A stretch of DNA of 64,000 nucleotides, from NCBI RefSeq assembly GCF_016616425.1, contig NZ_CP067101.1:2108001-2172000 (forward strand). Reading direction: 5' to 3'. The stretch is from Bradyrhizobium diazoefficiens. Lineage in GTDB: Bacteria; Pseudomonadota; Alphaproteobacteria; Rhizobiales; Xanthobacteraceae. Positions within the stretch are counted from its first letter, which is position 1, and every line of letters starts with the position of its first letter. The notes under the pieces are model-generated. The model was given only the letters and a program-made list of their open reading frames with translations, did not search any database and was not told the DNA's origin. Made by a program: the position numbers and the translations under genes. Positions 51,378 through 61,341 of the stretch are shown here, piece by piece.

Positions 51378-52769
51378 ATGGGCAGCAAATACGACGTGCT
51401 GGTGATCGGCGGCGGTAACGCGGCGCTGTGCGCGGCGATCGCGGCGCGGCGCGGCGGAGCGTCGGTGCTGGTGCTGGAGGGCGCGCCAAAGTTCTATCGC
51501 GGCGGCAACACCCGGCACACCCGCAACATGCGCTGCGCTCATGATGCGGCGACCGAAATCCTGACCGGCCCCTACACCGAGGAGGAGTTCTGGGAGGACC
51601 TGCTGCGCGTCACGGGCGGGCAGACCGATGAAGTCCTCGCCCGCCACATGATCCGGGAGTCGAAGGACATCCTGAACTGGATCGTGGAGCAGGGTGTGCG
51701 CTGGCAGCCCTCGCTCGGCGGCACGCTGAGCCTCGGCCGCACCAATTCCTTCTTTCTTGGCGGCGGCCGCGCGATGCTGAATGCGCTCTATCTCACAGCC
51801 GAGCGGCTTGGCGTCGACGTCGCATACGATGCCGAGGTCACCGATCTCGTGATCGAGGACGGCATGTTCCTTGCCGCGCGCCTGAAGCGGCCGATCGAGG
51901 GCGAAACCGAGGTCCGCGCGACCTCGCTGGTCGCTGCGGCCGGCGGGTTCGAGGCCAACATCGAATGGCTGAAGCAATATTGGGGCGACGCCGCCGACAA
52001 CTTCCTGATCCGCGGCACGCCCTACAACCGCGGCTCCATCCTGAAGATGCTGCTCGACAAGGGTGTGCAGGAGGTCGGCGACCCCACGCAGTGCCATGCG
52101 GTCGCGATCGACGCCCGCGCGCCGAAATTCGACGGCGGCATCATCACGCGACACGACTCGGTCGTGTTCGGCATCGTCGTCAACAAGCACGCGCAACGCT
52201 TCTACGACGAGGGCGAGGACATCTGGCCGAAGCGCTACGCGATCTGGGGCCGGCTGGTCGCGGCGCAGCCGGATCAGATCGCCTACATCATCTTCGATTC
52301 CACCGTCGTCACCAGCTTCATGCCGACGCTGTTTCCGCCGATCGCCGGGCAGACCATCGCGGAGCTTGCCGGCAAGCTCGATCTCGATCCGGCCGCGCTG
52401 GAAAAGACCATCACCGAGTTCAACGCCGCGGTGCGTCCCGGGACCTTCGACCACACCATTCTGGATGACTGCATGACCGAGGGCATCGCGCCACCCAAGA
52501 CGCACTGGGCACGCCGGATCGAGACGCCGCCTTATCTCGCTTATCCGGTGCGGCCCGGCATCACCTTCACCTATCTCGGCACGCGTGTAACCAAGGAGGC
52601 ACGGATGCTGATGGCCGACGGCAAGCCGTCGGCCAACATGTTTGCGGCTGGCGAGATCATGGCCGGCAACGTGCTCGGCAAGGGCTATGCCGCCGGCATG
52701 GGCATGACCATCGGCAGCGTGTTCGGGCGGATTGCAGGACGGGAAGCGGCGAAACATGCACGGGACTAG
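51378..52769 (+). CDS. tcuA: FAD-dependent tricarballylate dehydrogenase TcuA
   Basis: A 463-residue flavoprotein of the succinate dehydrogenase/fumarate reductase type. FAD-binding start YDVLVIGGGNAALCAAIAAR, LEGAPKFYRGGNTRHTRNM with the TcuA-like R-G-G-N-T-R-H-T-R loop, active-site GIITRHDSVVFGIVVNKHAQ and FYDEGEDIWPKRYA, and GEIMAGNVLGKGYAAGMGMT at the C-terminus. Length is right for TcuA. It oxidises tricarballylate to cis-aconitate and passes electrons to TcuB. The upstream longer frame is rejected; this start begins the family homology. Confidence 0.88.
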   Translation: MGSKYDVLVIGGGNAALCAAIAARRGGASVLVLEGAPKFYRGGNTRHTRNMRCAHDAATEILTGPYTEEEFWEDLLRVTGGQTDEVLARHMIRESKDILNWIVEQGVRWQPSLGGTLSLGRTNSFFLGGGRAMLNALYLTAERLGVDVAYDAEVTDLVIEDGMFLAARLKRPIEGETEVRATSLVAAAGGFEANIEWLKQYWGDAADNFLIRGTPYNRGSILKMLLDKGVQEVGDPTQCHAVAIDARAPKFDGGIITRHDSVVFGIVVNKHAQRFYDEGEDIWPKRYAIWGRLVAAQPDQIAYIIFDSTVVTSFMPTLFPPIAGQTIAELAGKLDLDPAALEKTITEFNAAVRPGTFDHTILDDCMTEGIAPPKTHWARRIETPPYLAYPVRPGITFTYLGTRVTKEARMLMADGKPSANMFAAGEIMAGNVLGKGYAAGMGMTIGSVFGRIAGREAAKHARD

Positions 52770-53856
52770 GATTCTCGACGAAGCCGACCGCCTGATGACG
52801 GTCTGCAATTCCTGTCGTTATTGCGAGGGATTATGCGCGGTATTTCCGGCCATGGAGATGCGCCGCGCCTTCTCCGACGGCGACCTCAACTATCTCGCCA
52901 ATCTCTGCCATGCCTGCGGCGCCTGCTATGTCGACTGCCAGTTCTCGCCGCCGCACGAGTTCAACGTCAACGTTCCCAAGACGCTCGCGATCGCGCGCGC
53001 CGAGTCCTATGCCGCCTATGCCTGGCCGCGGGCGCTGTCCGGCGCCTTCGCGCGCAACGGTCTCGTCATTAGCATCATGGCCGCGCTCAGCATGGCGGGC
53101 TTCATCCTCGGCTTCGCCGCTCTGAACGACCGCAGTGTGCTGTTCGGCGTGCACACCGGCCCCGGCGCCTTCTACAAGCTGATGCCGCATGACGCGATGG
53201 CCGCGCTGTTCAGCACCGCCTTCCTCTATGCCGCCCTCGCACTGGTCATGAGCGTGCGCGCGTTTTGGCGCGATATCGGTCCGCCGATCGGCGGCCGCGC
53301 CGACGGCGGACCGATCTTTCAGGCGATCCGGGATGCCGGCGAGCTGCGCTATCTCCATGGTGGCGGCGTCGGCTGCTACGACGAGGACGACAAGCCGACC
53401 GACCGGCGCAAGTTCTACCATCACCTGACCTTTTACGGCTTCCTGCTGTGCTTTGCCGCAACATCGGTCGCCACGCTGTATCACTATCTGCTCGGCCGCG
53501 AGGCGCCGTATCCGTGGTGGGACCTGCCGGTGGTGCTGGGCACGCTCGGCGGCATCGGTCTGATCATCGGACCAGTCGGCCTGTTCGCCGCCAAGATGCG
53601 GCGCGATCCGGCGCTGCTCGACGAACAGCGCTACGGCATGGATGTCGGCTTCATCGCCATGCTGTTCCTGACCGGAACGACCGGCATGCTGCTTCTCGTC
53701 CTGCGTGACACCGCCGCCATGGGCCCGCTGCTCGCGCTGCATCTCGGCGCGGTGTTCGCGCTGTTCGTCACCATGCCCTATGGCAAGTTCGTGCACGGCA
53801 TCTATCGCTTCGCCGCGCTGGTGCGCTACGCGCAGGAGCGGCGTACGGCGGCGTGA
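52756..53856 (+). CDS. tcuB: Tricarballylate/citrate utilization protein TcuB
   Basis: A 366-residue membrane iron-sulfur protein overlapping tcuA by 14 bases. N-terminal Cys sets VCNSCRYCEGLCAVFPAMEM and NLCHACGACYVDCQFSPPHE for two [4Fe-4S] clusters, then about six membrane helices with His pairs (RKFYHHLTFYGFLLCF, SVATLYHYLLG) likely to bind haem or quinone. TcuB re-oxidises TcuA flavin into the quinone pool. The tcuC transporter is not next to it. Confidence 0.88.
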   Translation: MHGTRILDEADRLMTVCNSCRYCEGLCAVFPAMEMRRAFSDGDLNYLANLCHACGACYVDCQFSPPHEFNVNVPKTLAIARAESYAAYAWPRALSGAFARNGLVISIMAALSMAGFILGFAALNDRSVLFGVHTGPGAFYKLMPHDAMAALFSTAFLYAALALVMSVRAFWRDIGPPIGGRADGGPIFQAIRDAGELRYLHGGGVGCYDEDDKPTDRRKFYHHLTFYGFLLCFAATSVATLYHYLLGREAPYPWWDLPVVLGTLGGIGLIIGPVGLFAAKMRRDPALLDEQRYGMDVGFIAMLFLTGTTGMLLLVLRDTAAMGPLLALHLGAVFALFVTMPYGKFVHGIYRFAALVRYAQERRTAA

Positions 53857-54026
53857 CCAGTAAAACGCGTCGCACGATGCCGTGAAGCAGGATAACTCCC
53901 CGGCATCGCGCGTCGCCTGCAGATCGTTTCAAATGCCGGCGAATCGGAAACTGGTGCGGTATTGGCGGACCAATGCCTCACATTCGTCGTACGTGGCCGA
54001 CTTGACGAAGAGAGTTGGGTCGACAG

Positions 54027-54068
54027 CATGATCCGGAAAAGTGTGAAGCGGTTTTCCGAAAGATCATG
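54027..54068. repeat. Dispersed palindromic repeat
   Basis: CATGATCCGGAAAA (54027-54040) and TTTTCCGAAAGATCATG (54052-54068) are imperfectly inverted around GTGTGAAGCG. This word family recurs widely in Bradyrhizobium intergenic DNA (from familiarity). It sits in the 260-base gap between tcuB and pncB, where no gene is seen. Confidence 0.7.
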
Positions 54069-54120
54069 CTCAAACAATACCCTGAAGCGCAACGACGATT
54101 CGTTCCAATCTCGTTCCGCT

Positions 54121-55425
54121 TTAGACCAGCACCGGCTTGCGCACGCGGCCGGCGTCGCCGAACACGCGCAGGTAACGCTCGATCTCCGAGGGCATGCCGG
54201 TCGCCTTCTCCGGGTTGTCCGAGAGCTTGACGGCCGGACGGCCGTCGACCGACGATACCTTGCAGACCAGTGAGATCGGATCGAGATTGAACGAGCCGTC
54301 CGGGGTGCAGCCGACGAAGTCGTTGGTGAGATTGGTGCCCCAGCCGAAGGAGAGCCGCACCCGGCCGGCAAAGTGGTGATAGGTCTCCTCGATCGAGTCG
54401 GCGTCCATCGCATCGGAAAAGACGAGCAGCTTGTCCCTGGGGTTGCGGCCCTTCTTCTCCCACCAGGCGACGATCTCCTCGCCGGCCTCGATCGGCGGCG
54501 CGCTGTCGGGACGGAAGCCTGTCCAGTCGGCGACCCATTCCGGTGCATCGCGCAGGAAGGCCTTGGTGCCGAAGGCGTCAGGTAGTGCGATCAGGAGATT
54601 GCCGCCATAGGTCTGGCGCCACTGGTCGAGAATACGATAGGGCGCCCAGCGCAATTCCTCGTCGTCCCTGGCGAGCGCGGCTGCGACCATCGGCAGCTCG
54701 TGCGCATTGGTGCCGATGGCCTCGAGATCGTTGTCCATCGCGAGCAGCACGTTGGACGTACCGATGAAGGACGAGCCCAGGCCTTCCTTCACCGCCTCCA
54801 CGCACCAGCGCTGCCAGAGGAAACCGTGACGGCGGCGGGTGCCGAAATCGGACAGGCGCAGATTCTCCAGCTCGCGCAGTCGCTCCACCTTGGTCCAGAG
54901 CTTCGCCTTGGCGCGGGCGTAGAGCACGTCGAGCTCGAAACGGGCGCGGCCCTTGATTGCCGCGCGGGAGCGCAGCTCGTTGAGGATCGCGAGCGCCGGA
55001 ATTTCCCACATCGTGGTGTGAGTCCACGGTCCGTGGAAATGCAGTTCGTACTGGCCCTCGACCTTGCGCAGCTCGTATTCGGGAAGGCGGAATTCGGCCA
55101 GCCAGCGGATGAAATCCGCCGAGAACATGTGGGTCTTGCCATAGAAGGTGTTACCGGCCAGCCAGATCAGCTCCTTCTTTGTAAAGCGCAGGGTGCGGGC
55201 GTGGTCGAGCTGGGCGCGCAGCTCGCCCTCGTCGATGATCTCGGCAAGGCGCACATGGCGCGAGCGGTTGATGACCGAGAAGGTCACCTTCTGGCTCGGG
55301 TAATCCTCCCGAATCATCTGCAACATCAATAGCTTGTAAAAGTCGGTATCCAGCAGGCTGCGGATGATGGGATCCAGCCGCCAGCTGTGGTTGTAGGTCC
55401 GGCTCGCAATATCGGTCACTGTCAT
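54121..55425 (-). CDS. pncB: Nicotinate phosphoribosyltransferase
   Basis: A 434-residue type II PRTase, start [39 protein letters not shown] is the family N-terminal signature. The regulatory phosphorylatable His is in [36 protein letters not shown] and [13 protein letters not shown] complete the active site. It converts nicotinate, PRPP and ATP to NaMN in NAD salvage. Usual length is about 430. Confidence 0.95.
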   Translation of the reverse strand: MTVTDIASRTYNHSWRLDPIIRSLLDTDFYKLLMLQMIREDYPSQKVTFSVINRSRHVRLAEIIDEGELRAQLDHARTLRFTKKELIWLAGNTFYGKTHMFSADFIRWLAEFRLPEYELRKVEGQYELHFHGPWTHTTMWEIPALAILNELRSRAAIKGRARFELDVLYARAKAKLWTKVERLRELENLRLSDFGTRRRHGFLWQRWCVEAVKEGLGSSFIGTSNVLLAMDNDLEAIGTNAHELPMVAAALARDDEELRWAPYRILDQWRQTYGGNLLIALPDAFGTKAFLRDAPEWVADWTGFRPDSAPPIEAGEEIVAWWEKKGRNPRDKLLVFSDAMDADSIEETYHHFAGRVRLSFGWGTNLTNDFVGCTPDGSFNLDPISLVCKVSSVDGRPAVKLSDNPEKATGMPSEIERYLRVFGDAGRVRKPVLV

Positions 55426-55543
55426 GGCGGGAATTCTAGCGTGGCTCCCGGTGCGCAACCAGTGGGTTTGGCGGGGATCAGGTTTTCGCGGGGCCGGCCT
55501 TCGCTCCATCCGCCGGCGCACGCGCCGGGTTACAAATTCCTCG

Positions 55544-55723
55544 GTGCTGCATTTCTCGGATCAAGAGGCCGCCAACGCCGCCGACCCCGTGCTCAACCTG
55601 ATCGAACAGCCGTCCCGGCGCTCGACCCTCGTCGCAAGGCGCGGCGAACGTGCCGGCAAGGTCGTGTATTCCTTCACGATCGATTTGCAGGGACCGGGGG
55701 AGACGGTGTTCTTCGACGCGTGA
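55544..55723 (+). CDS. Small hypothetical protein
   Basis: A 59-residue product if started at GTG 55544 ([19 protein letters not shown]). The open frame reaches back to 55424, but that part lies over the pncB promoter and is Arg-rich noise. Remaining sequence [20 protein letters not shown] then [20 protein letters not shown]. No domain known. A good terminator-like hairpin follows at 55741. Confidence 0.45.
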   Translation: MLHFSDQEAANAADPVLNLIEQPSRRSTLVARRGERAGKVVYSFTIDLQGPGETVFFDA

Positions 55724-55740
55724 TCGTTGCCATGCGAAAG

Positions 55741-55765
55741 CAATCCGGCCTCAGCGGCCGGATTG
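55741..55765 (+). terminator. Terminator hairpin
   Basis: CAATCCGGCC (55741-55750), loop TCAGC, GGCCGGATTG (55756-55765), then TTGCAATTC. Ten-base perfect stem after the small gene ending at 55723. Confidence 0.65.
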
Positions 55766-55870
55766 TTGCAATTCATCATTCAACGAAAGTCTATGGCAAT
55801 GACGGCCGCCCGATGGAACCAAAGCGCGCTTCGATGATTCCCTCGACATATCCTCGCGGAGTGGTGTGTC

Positions 55871-56260
55871 ATGAGCAGGCTGCAAGAACGCGAAACCGTC
55901 CCTGACGTCTATAACCTGTTTCTCGCGGCGGTGCTCTTTATATCGCCCTGGCTATTCAAGGTGACGAACAGCCAGGGCAAGATCGATCTCTGGATCACGA
56001 GTGCGATCATCGTCGTACTCTCCCTCGCGGCGATCATCGCCTACCGGGATTGGGAGGAATGGCTGAACGTCCTCATGGGCGTCTGGCTCATCGTCTCACC
56101 CTGGCTGCTTGGTTTCCCACATACGCGGGCCATGCACCTAAGCATTGGCTTCGGCGGCGTCATCGTGCTGTTGGGCCTGCTCGATCTCTTTCTTCACTAC
56201 GAAAAAAGGCATCCGGAGGAGATGTCGACGCAATCCGAGCAGGAGAGAGCGCACCACTAG
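55871..56260 (+). CDS. SPW-repeat membrane protein
   Basis: A 129-residue membrane protein with four helices in two similar halves, each with the SPW motif: VLFISPWLFKVTN (about 20) and VWLIVSPWLLGFPH (about 73). The SPW family is small, of unknown function, widespread in bacteria. No obvious partner. Confidence 0.85.
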   Translation: MSRLQERETVPDVYNLFLAAVLFISPWLFKVTNSQGKIDLWITSAIIVVLSLAAIIAYRDWEEWLNVLMGVWLIVSPWLLGFPHTRAMHLSIGFGGVIVLLGLLDLFLHYEKRHPEEMSTQSEQERAHH

Positions 56261-56358
56261 CGTCCGATGCTCCGATGCGGTCGCGCGATCTCGGGCTGGG
56301 CGTCAATTTTCCTTGCCGTGGTGCTGCGCGCGGAAGGCGCGCGGTGATACTCCCGTTG

Positions 56359-56505
56359 CTGCGCGATCGCCGCCCGTGTGATCCGGTTGAGATACGTTGG
56401 CGTTACGGCCAGCGCCTTGGCATAGTCCGCGACGCTCCAGCGTTCCAACTGATGCTGCTCCAACAGCGCCTCGAAGCGGCGGAACAGGCTGGATTCGACT
56501 GTGCC
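56359..56505 (-). pseudogene. AraC-type regulator fragment
   Basis: On the minus strand TVESSLFRRFEALLEQHQL, ERWSVADYAKALAVTPTYLN, RITRAA reads as the first HTH of an AraC/XylS DNA-binding domain. The second HTH and the N-terminal domain are missing or scrambled; the sequence after RITRAA loses similarity. A decayed remnant in the gap before the cyclase gene. Confidence 0.5.
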
Positions 56506-56600
56506 GTTGCCGCCGCTCCGAAACGGCGCAGCGCCTGCTCGCGGAGAACTACGTGGGACTGCCGTTTTAGCGGCGGGGCGATTTGAAAAGTGAGCAGCCG

Positions 56601-58751
56601 CTACTTCCCTTCCAGCGTATTGACCGGTGTCCAATCCAGCGGAGGTGGATTTGTAGTGAGCGCCCTGGCGCGCTTGGCGAACAGCGCTGAGGCCGGATCG
56701 GTCTCAGCCATCCGCCCGAACGCATCAGCCGCCTTCGCAAAAGCCCGTGCGCGCCAACAGGCGAGCCCTTCCGCATATGCAGCGGCCACTTTCGTCTGAT
56801 CGGCGCTCTCCGCGCCCTTGTCCGCCAACGGCTCAAACACCTTGATGGCCTCGCCGCGGCCCAGCACCCTGATTGCGTCGAGCTCGCGCCAGGCGAAAGC
56901 ATCGCCGGTTTGCACCATCGTCGTTTCGGAGGCCATGATCGCGGTGCCGTAATATTTGTTGGCGCCCTCGAGCCGGGAGGCGACGTTCACGGTATCGCTC
57001 ATCACGGTGTAGTTGAAGCGGCGACGCGAGCCGATATTGCCGACCACGGCTTCGCCGCTGTTGAGTCCGATGCGATGAGACAAGCCGTGACCGGCGAAAG
57101 CGGGATCGCTTGCATTGAGCTCCGCCAGCCTCTCGTGGCATTTCAGCGCGGCACGGACGGCGTTGCGTGCGTGTGCGGGATCGTCGGCCGGCGCACCGAA
57201 CATGGCGACGATGGAATCGCCGATATATTTATCGACGTAGCCGCCATGGCTCTCGATGATGTCCGTCATGGCGGACAGGTATTCGTTCATCAGGTTCACC
57301 AACCCGCCCGGCGTCATCGTCTCCGCAATCCAGGAGAAACCGCTGAGGTCGGAAAAGAACATGGTGACGTTGCGCATTTCGCCGCCGAGCGCCGGCATCT
57401 TGCCGGACGCCACCATGGTCTCGATCACCTCGGGCGCAAGGTAAAGGGCAAAGCTCTTGCGCAGGAAGCGCTCGTCGCGATCGGCCAGCACGAAACGGTA
57501 GCCGATCATCACGGCGAGTGCGGCAAGGCCGGCGAGCGCCGGCTCCGTCAGCGGCAACGCCAAGGCATGGACGAACGCGCTGACGGCGACGACTGCGTAG
57601 GCGAGGGTGAGGCCGAGCCAGGCAATCAGCGCGCCGCCCGGTGCGAGCATGCAGGCCGTGCAGGCGATGATCGCTGCAAACGCAATCGTGAGAATGGTCC
57701 GTAACGGAAAGCCGAGCTCGGTCACGGCATCGCGCTCGACCAAATTCCGGACTGCGGTGGCGTGCACGAACACGCCGGCGATGTCGCTGCGGGCCTTCTG
57801 CACAGTGCCTGCCGGCGCGGGCAGGGCACATCGTGCCGCCGGCGTGCCGTCATACCCGCCGGACAGACGCATCGATGTGAGCTTGCGGTCCTCATTGTTG
57901 AGGACCGTGCCGAGGAGCACGACCTTGCCATCGAAGACGCGGCGGAAGAAATCGTGGTCACCCTTCTCGACGCAGGCGCGCAGGTCGGCGAAGGAATATG
58001 TCGGAACGTCGCGGCCCATGCCTCGGAAGTTGAGCGTCAGTGTTCTCGGCACGGCGCTCGGAATCGTATAGCCGGACAATTCCGTCGCACCGGATAGTGC
58101 GACCTCGGGTTGCGTGCCGAGCGCGCGTGCGGCGAGTTCGACAGCCATGGCGGGGACCGGCTTGCCGTCGATGGAAAAGCTCAGCGGCATCCGCCGGATC
58201 ACATCATCGGGGTCGGTGTGAACGTTGAGAGCGCGAATGTTGTTCTTCGCCGCCACCTGCTGCGCGCGGTAGGGGACGTCCGGATGTTCGCTGCTCAGGC
58301 TTTCGCCAAGTACCAGCTTGCTCGCGTCTGCGGCTTGCCGCAGCGCGATCAGATAGTCCCGGTCGAAGCCTTTCATGCGGCTGCCGACTGAGGTGTCGCC
58401 AAACGGAATCTCCGATTGCTCGATCGAGCTTGGAAAGATGACGTCGAAGCCGATCACCTTGGCCCCGCCTTCAGTGATGCTGCCGAGCACCCGGCCGATC
58501 TCGCGCGTCCAGGTCAGCGTCGGCGATCCCTTGAACGGCGGGGTCTCGTACGTTTCCCCATCGATGGCCACGACGACGACCGGCGAATTGGCGGGATCGC
58601 GGCGATCGCCGGCGATCCTGCCGCGCAGTGCCGTGAGGATGTCGAGCGAGAGGCCTTGCAGCGTCTGGAGCGGCGGGGACGTGCAGGCTGCGCCCGCGAG
58701 GAGCGCAATCAGGATCGCTGCAACGATGTCCCGTCCCCCGATCCGCCGCAT
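56601..58751 (-). CDS. Adenylate cyclase with CHASE2 sensor
   Basis: A 716-residue membrane receptor: N-terminal helix (8-26), periplasmic CHASE2 domain (about 55-330: VVVVAIDGETYETPPF, GGAKVIGFDVIFPSSIE), three helices (about 355-435), then a class III nucleotide cyclase domain (about 465-640). Metal Asp in TMFFSDLSGFSW and GDSIVAMFGAP; D and R/N of NYTVMSDTVNVASRLEG indicate ATP use. Last part is helical (KAADAFGRMAETDPASA). The fecR-like gene precedes it by 20 bases, a common pair. Senses an unknown periplasmic signal to make cAMP. Confidence 0.92.
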   Translation of the reverse strand: MRRIGGRDIVAAILIALLAGAACTSPPLQTLQGLSLDILTALRGRIAGDRRDPANSPVVVVAIDGETYETPPFKGSPTLTWTREIGRVLGSITEGGAKVIGFDVIFPSSIEQSEIPFGDTSVGSRMKGFDRDYLIALRQAADASKLVLGESLSSEHPDVPYRAQQVAAKNNIRALNVHTDPDDVIRRMPLSFSIDGKPVPAMAVELAARALGTQPEVALSGATELSGYTIPSAVPRTLTLNFRGMGRDVPTYSFADLRACVEKGDHDFFRRVFDGKVVLLGTVLNNEDRKLTSMRLSGGYDGTPAARCALPAPAGTVQKARSDIAGVFVHATAVRNLVERDAVTELGFPLRTILTIAFAAIIACTACMLAPGGALIAWLGLTLAYAVVAVSAFVHALALPLTEPALAGLAALAVMIGYRFVLADRDERFLRKSFALYLAPEVIETMVASGKMPALGGEMRNVTMFFSDLSGFSWIAETMTPGGLVNLMNEYLSAMTDIIESHGGYVDKYIGDSIVAMFGAPADDPAHARNAVRAALKCHERLAELNASDPAFAGHGLSHRIGLNSGEAVVGNIGSRRRFNYTVMSDTVNVASRLEGANKYYGTAIMASETTMVQTGDAFAWRELDAIRVLGRGEAIKVFEPLADKGAESADQTKVAAAYAEGLACWRARAFAKAADAFGRMAETDPASALFAKRARALTTNPPPLDWTPVNTLEGK

Positions 58752-58771
58752 CGCCCCGCCGCTAGGTCCGC

Positions 58772-59440
58772 TTATTCGAGCCGCAGCAGACGGCCGATGA
58801 TCGGGGTCGGTGACGAGGTGGCACCGGCGTCGACCTGGAACGTGTAACGCTTGGCACCGAGGCTTGCGAGATAGCTGCCGCCCGGGGTCAGCGATTTCCC
58901 GGCCTTGGCGAAATCATAAAACTTGCCGCGGATCATGACGTCGTTCTTGAGCGGTACTCTGATGGTGGGTTCCTTGCCGTCGGTGCGCTCGATCACCAGC
59001 GTGCCGCCGCTCTTGGCCTGAACCAGCGGGGCCGTGCCGTAGATCGTCGGCAGCTTGGACGGAGCACCCTTGGAATCGGACCGCATGGTCCGAAACGTGG
59101 TTGCGGCACTTTGGTGCGCTTCGCGTTCGGAGAGCTGCGCGGCCTTGGCGTCACAGGGCACCTTGGCGCGCTGCACGTCGCCGAACTGCACGGTGCTTTG
59201 CTCGGCGCCGACCAACACGACGCCTTCGCTGATCGTCTCGCGCAGGCAGGATTTGAGATAGCTGAGCGTAACGCTCGCTTTGGGCCCGAGCTTGATGATC
59301 TTGCCGGGCGTGACATAGTCCATGAACTCGATGCCGTCGACCTTGCCTTGCACGTCCTCGACGATGGCGGCCGGCGTCTGCGCCAAGACAGGGGCCGCAA
59401 CACAGAATGCGCCGACAATGGCGCCGATCAGGCTTCTCAT
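58772..59440 (-). CDS. FecR-domain periplasmic protein
   Basis: A 222-residue exported protein; ATG at 59440 has GAGAATA upstream, the ATG at 59452 is an alternative. Signal peptide RSLIGAIVGAFCVAAPVLAQ. FecR-like beta-helix-type strands: VEDVQGKVDGIEFMDYVTPG, KIIKLGPKASVTLSYLKSC, GVVLVGAEQSTVQFGD. Two Cys likely pair. Cotranscribed with the CHASE2 cyclase, so it may feed its sensor (inferred). Confidence 0.75.
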   Translation of the reverse strand: MRSLIGAIVGAFCVAAPVLAQTPAAIVEDVQGKVDGIEFMDYVTPGKIIKLGPKASVTLSYLKSCLRETISEGVVLVGAEQSTVQFGDVQRAKVPCDAKAAQLSEREAHQSAATTFRTMRSDSKGAPSKLPTIYGTAPLVQAKSGGTLVIERTDGKEPTIRVPLKNDVMIRGKFYDFAKAGKSLTPGGSYLASLGAKRYTFQVDAGATSSPTPIIGRLLRLE

Positions 59441-59589
59441 GGGTATTCTCATTCAATTCGACCGATGCATTCGCCGTTTCCGTCCCGGTCCGATACTTAG
59501 CAGCGGGGCGCCCGGGCAAGTGTGACCAGAATCACTCTTCGACATTGGTGTCACTTTAGCAGGAACAGGTTCAAACCGGCGACCAGATG

Positions 59590-60732
59590 TCAGGCCGCCG
59601 GCGCGTTCGCAAGCGAGCGGTCCTGATCTGGATGGCTGCCGGGCGCTCCCTCTTCGATCGTGGCAGCGAGCGCGGCCTCGGCCTTGTGAAATGGCGTGGC
59701 CTGCTCGCCGGCGGCGATCTGGAGGACCGCGTCCCAGCGTGACAAAAAGGCGTCGACGCAAGTCGGATCGAATTGCCGGCCCCTGTTCTCGACCAGGTAG
59801 TTGCGCGCCAGCTCGATCGGCATCGGCTCCTTATATGGTCGTCGCGTCGTCAGCGCGTCGAAGACGTCGGCGACCGCGACCACGCGTGCGGCCACCGGAA
59901 TCTCATCCGCCTTCAGACCGTTTGGATAGCCCGCGCCGTCCCAGCGTTCGTGATGGCCTGCGGCAATTTGCGCACCGAGCCGGATCAGCTCGCATCCGGA
60001 GTCCGCCAGGATCCGCCCGCCGATCGTTGCATGGGTCCGGATCACCGCCATCTCCTGGTCGGTCAACTTGCCGGGCTTGAGCAGGATATTGTCGGGAATG
60101 GCGACCTTGCCGACGTCATGCAGCGGCGCAGCCAGATAGATGTCGCGGCAGAGCCGGGCCGGCATGCCGAGCTGCTCGGCGATGATGCGGCTGTACCTGG
60201 CGACCCGCAGCGTGTGTTCGCCGGTATCATTGTCGCGATATTCGACTGCAAGCGCGAGGCGCAGGATGATCTCCTCCTCGCGCTCACCGAGCTTTCGCGT
60301 CGCTGCTGCGACTTCGCTGGCCAGATGCGCGGCACGATCATTGAGCTTGCGCACGGCTGCACCAAGCTGAATCAAATTCCGCAGGCGCACCGTCATCTCG
60401 ACACTCTGCGGCTGCTTGGGGAGGAAATCGGTTGCACCGGCCTGCAGCGCTTCCATCTTGACATCATCGGTCTGTCGCGAAGTGATCATCGCGATCGGAA
60501 TGTCGGCGCAGCCAGGAAACCTGCGGAAGGTGCGGATGAAGCTGATGCCGTCCATATGCGGCATCTCGTAGTCGACCAGCACGAGATCGAAGGCGCGTTC
60601 CCGGGCGCAAATCAGCGCTTCCACGGGATCGAGGAAGGTGGTGGCCTCGACCAGACCTTCGGCCTCGATGTGGCGTTTCAGGAAGTTGAGGACAGAACGG
60701 CTGTCGTCAACCAGGAGCGCTTGGGTCAGCAT
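59590..60732 (-). CDS. Response regulator with HD-GYP phosphodiesterase domain
   Basis: A 380-residue protein. REC domain 1-120 with phospho-acceptor D54 (LVLVDYEMPHMDG), acidic pair D9/D10, then a coiled-coil linker (AAVRKLNDRAAHLASEVAAA, TRKLGEREEEII), then HD-GYP from about 175: YRDNDTGEHTLRVARYSRII, APLHDVGKVAIPDNILLKPG (HD), GHHERWDGAGYPNGLKADEI (HxxRWDGxGYP). Degrades cyclic-di-GMP. Divergent from the chemotaxis operon, with a shared promoter region of 285 bases, suggesting linked motility control. Confidence 0.93.
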   Translation of the reverse strand: MLTQALLVDDSRSVLNFLKRHIEAEGLVEATTFLDPVEALICARERAFDLVLVDYEMPHMDGISFIRTFRRFPGCADIPIAMITSRQTDDVKMEALQAGATDFLPKQPQSVEMTVRLRNLIQLGAAVRKLNDRAAHLASEVAAATRKLGEREEEIILRLALAVEYRDNDTGEHTLRVARYSRIIAEQLGMPARLCRDIYLAAPLHDVGKVAIPDNILLKPGKLTDQEMAVIRTHATIGGRILADSGCELIRLGAQIAAGHHERWDGAGYPNGLKADEIPVAARVVAVADVFDALTTRRPYKEPMPIELARNYLVENRGRQFDPTCVDAFLSRWDAVLQIAAGEQATPFHKAEAALAATIEEGAPGSHPDQDRSLANAPAA

Positions 60733-61017
60733 CGGCGGCCGGTCTCGTTCGGATGCGAGGCGTGGTCTCGACGAATAGTCTGCGCGATTTAACGCGGAGC
60801 AAACATTCATCCGCGGCAAACTGCCTCGACACCCTTCGTAACACGTGGTTTGGGGCGGGGATCGTGCATGGAAAACGCGCAAACGCGAATGTTTTTGGTT
60901 TATTACCCGTAGTTGTACGGTGCGGGCCGTTAGCAATTTGCAAACTCTCCCACGAGGATAGTTGGGCGTAGGATTCTCGCGATGCGTGCATCGAATCCCG
61001 GGGAAATTGGGGGACCA

Positions 61018-61341
61018 ATGTCGTCTGAGGTGACTGGCTCGAAGTGGCCCTTACGGCTGCCCGCCGATTGCAGCGTCGCTGCGATCCGCAGCGTCTATGA
61101 CCTGATTCGCGAGGCTTTCAGCCGACAGGACCGGCTCGAGATCGATTGCTCCAGCGTCGACAAGGCCGACGTGACTTCGATCCAGCTCCTGCTGTCGACC
61201 GCCAGGACGGGAGAGGCCCAGGGCCGCCCGGTGGTCCTGACCTCCTTCTCGCAGTCTCTTCGCAACACCCTTCGCCGTGCCGGCTTCGCCAGCGAGGCGA
61301 TGATCGATCAGCATTTCCCGCAAAGGAAAGATGGCACCTGA
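61018..61341 (+). CDS. STAS-domain protein
   Basis: A 107-residue protein; ATG at 61018 follows GGGGGA. STAS fold: WPLRLPADCSVAAIRSVYDL, DRLEIDCSSVDKADVTSIQL with the conserved phosphorylatable-Ser-region SVDKADVTSIQLLL (Thr/Ser pair), then VVLTSFSQSLRNTLRRAGF. First gene of a che operon; likely an anti-anti-sigma-like partner in the chemosensory pathway. Overlaps cheY by one base (TGATG). Confidence 0.85.
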   Translation: MSSEVTGSKWPLRLPADCSVAAIRSVYDLIREAFSRQDRLEIDCSSVDKADVTSIQLLLSTARTGEAQGRPVVLTSFSQSLRNTLRRAGFASEAMIDQHFPQRKDGT

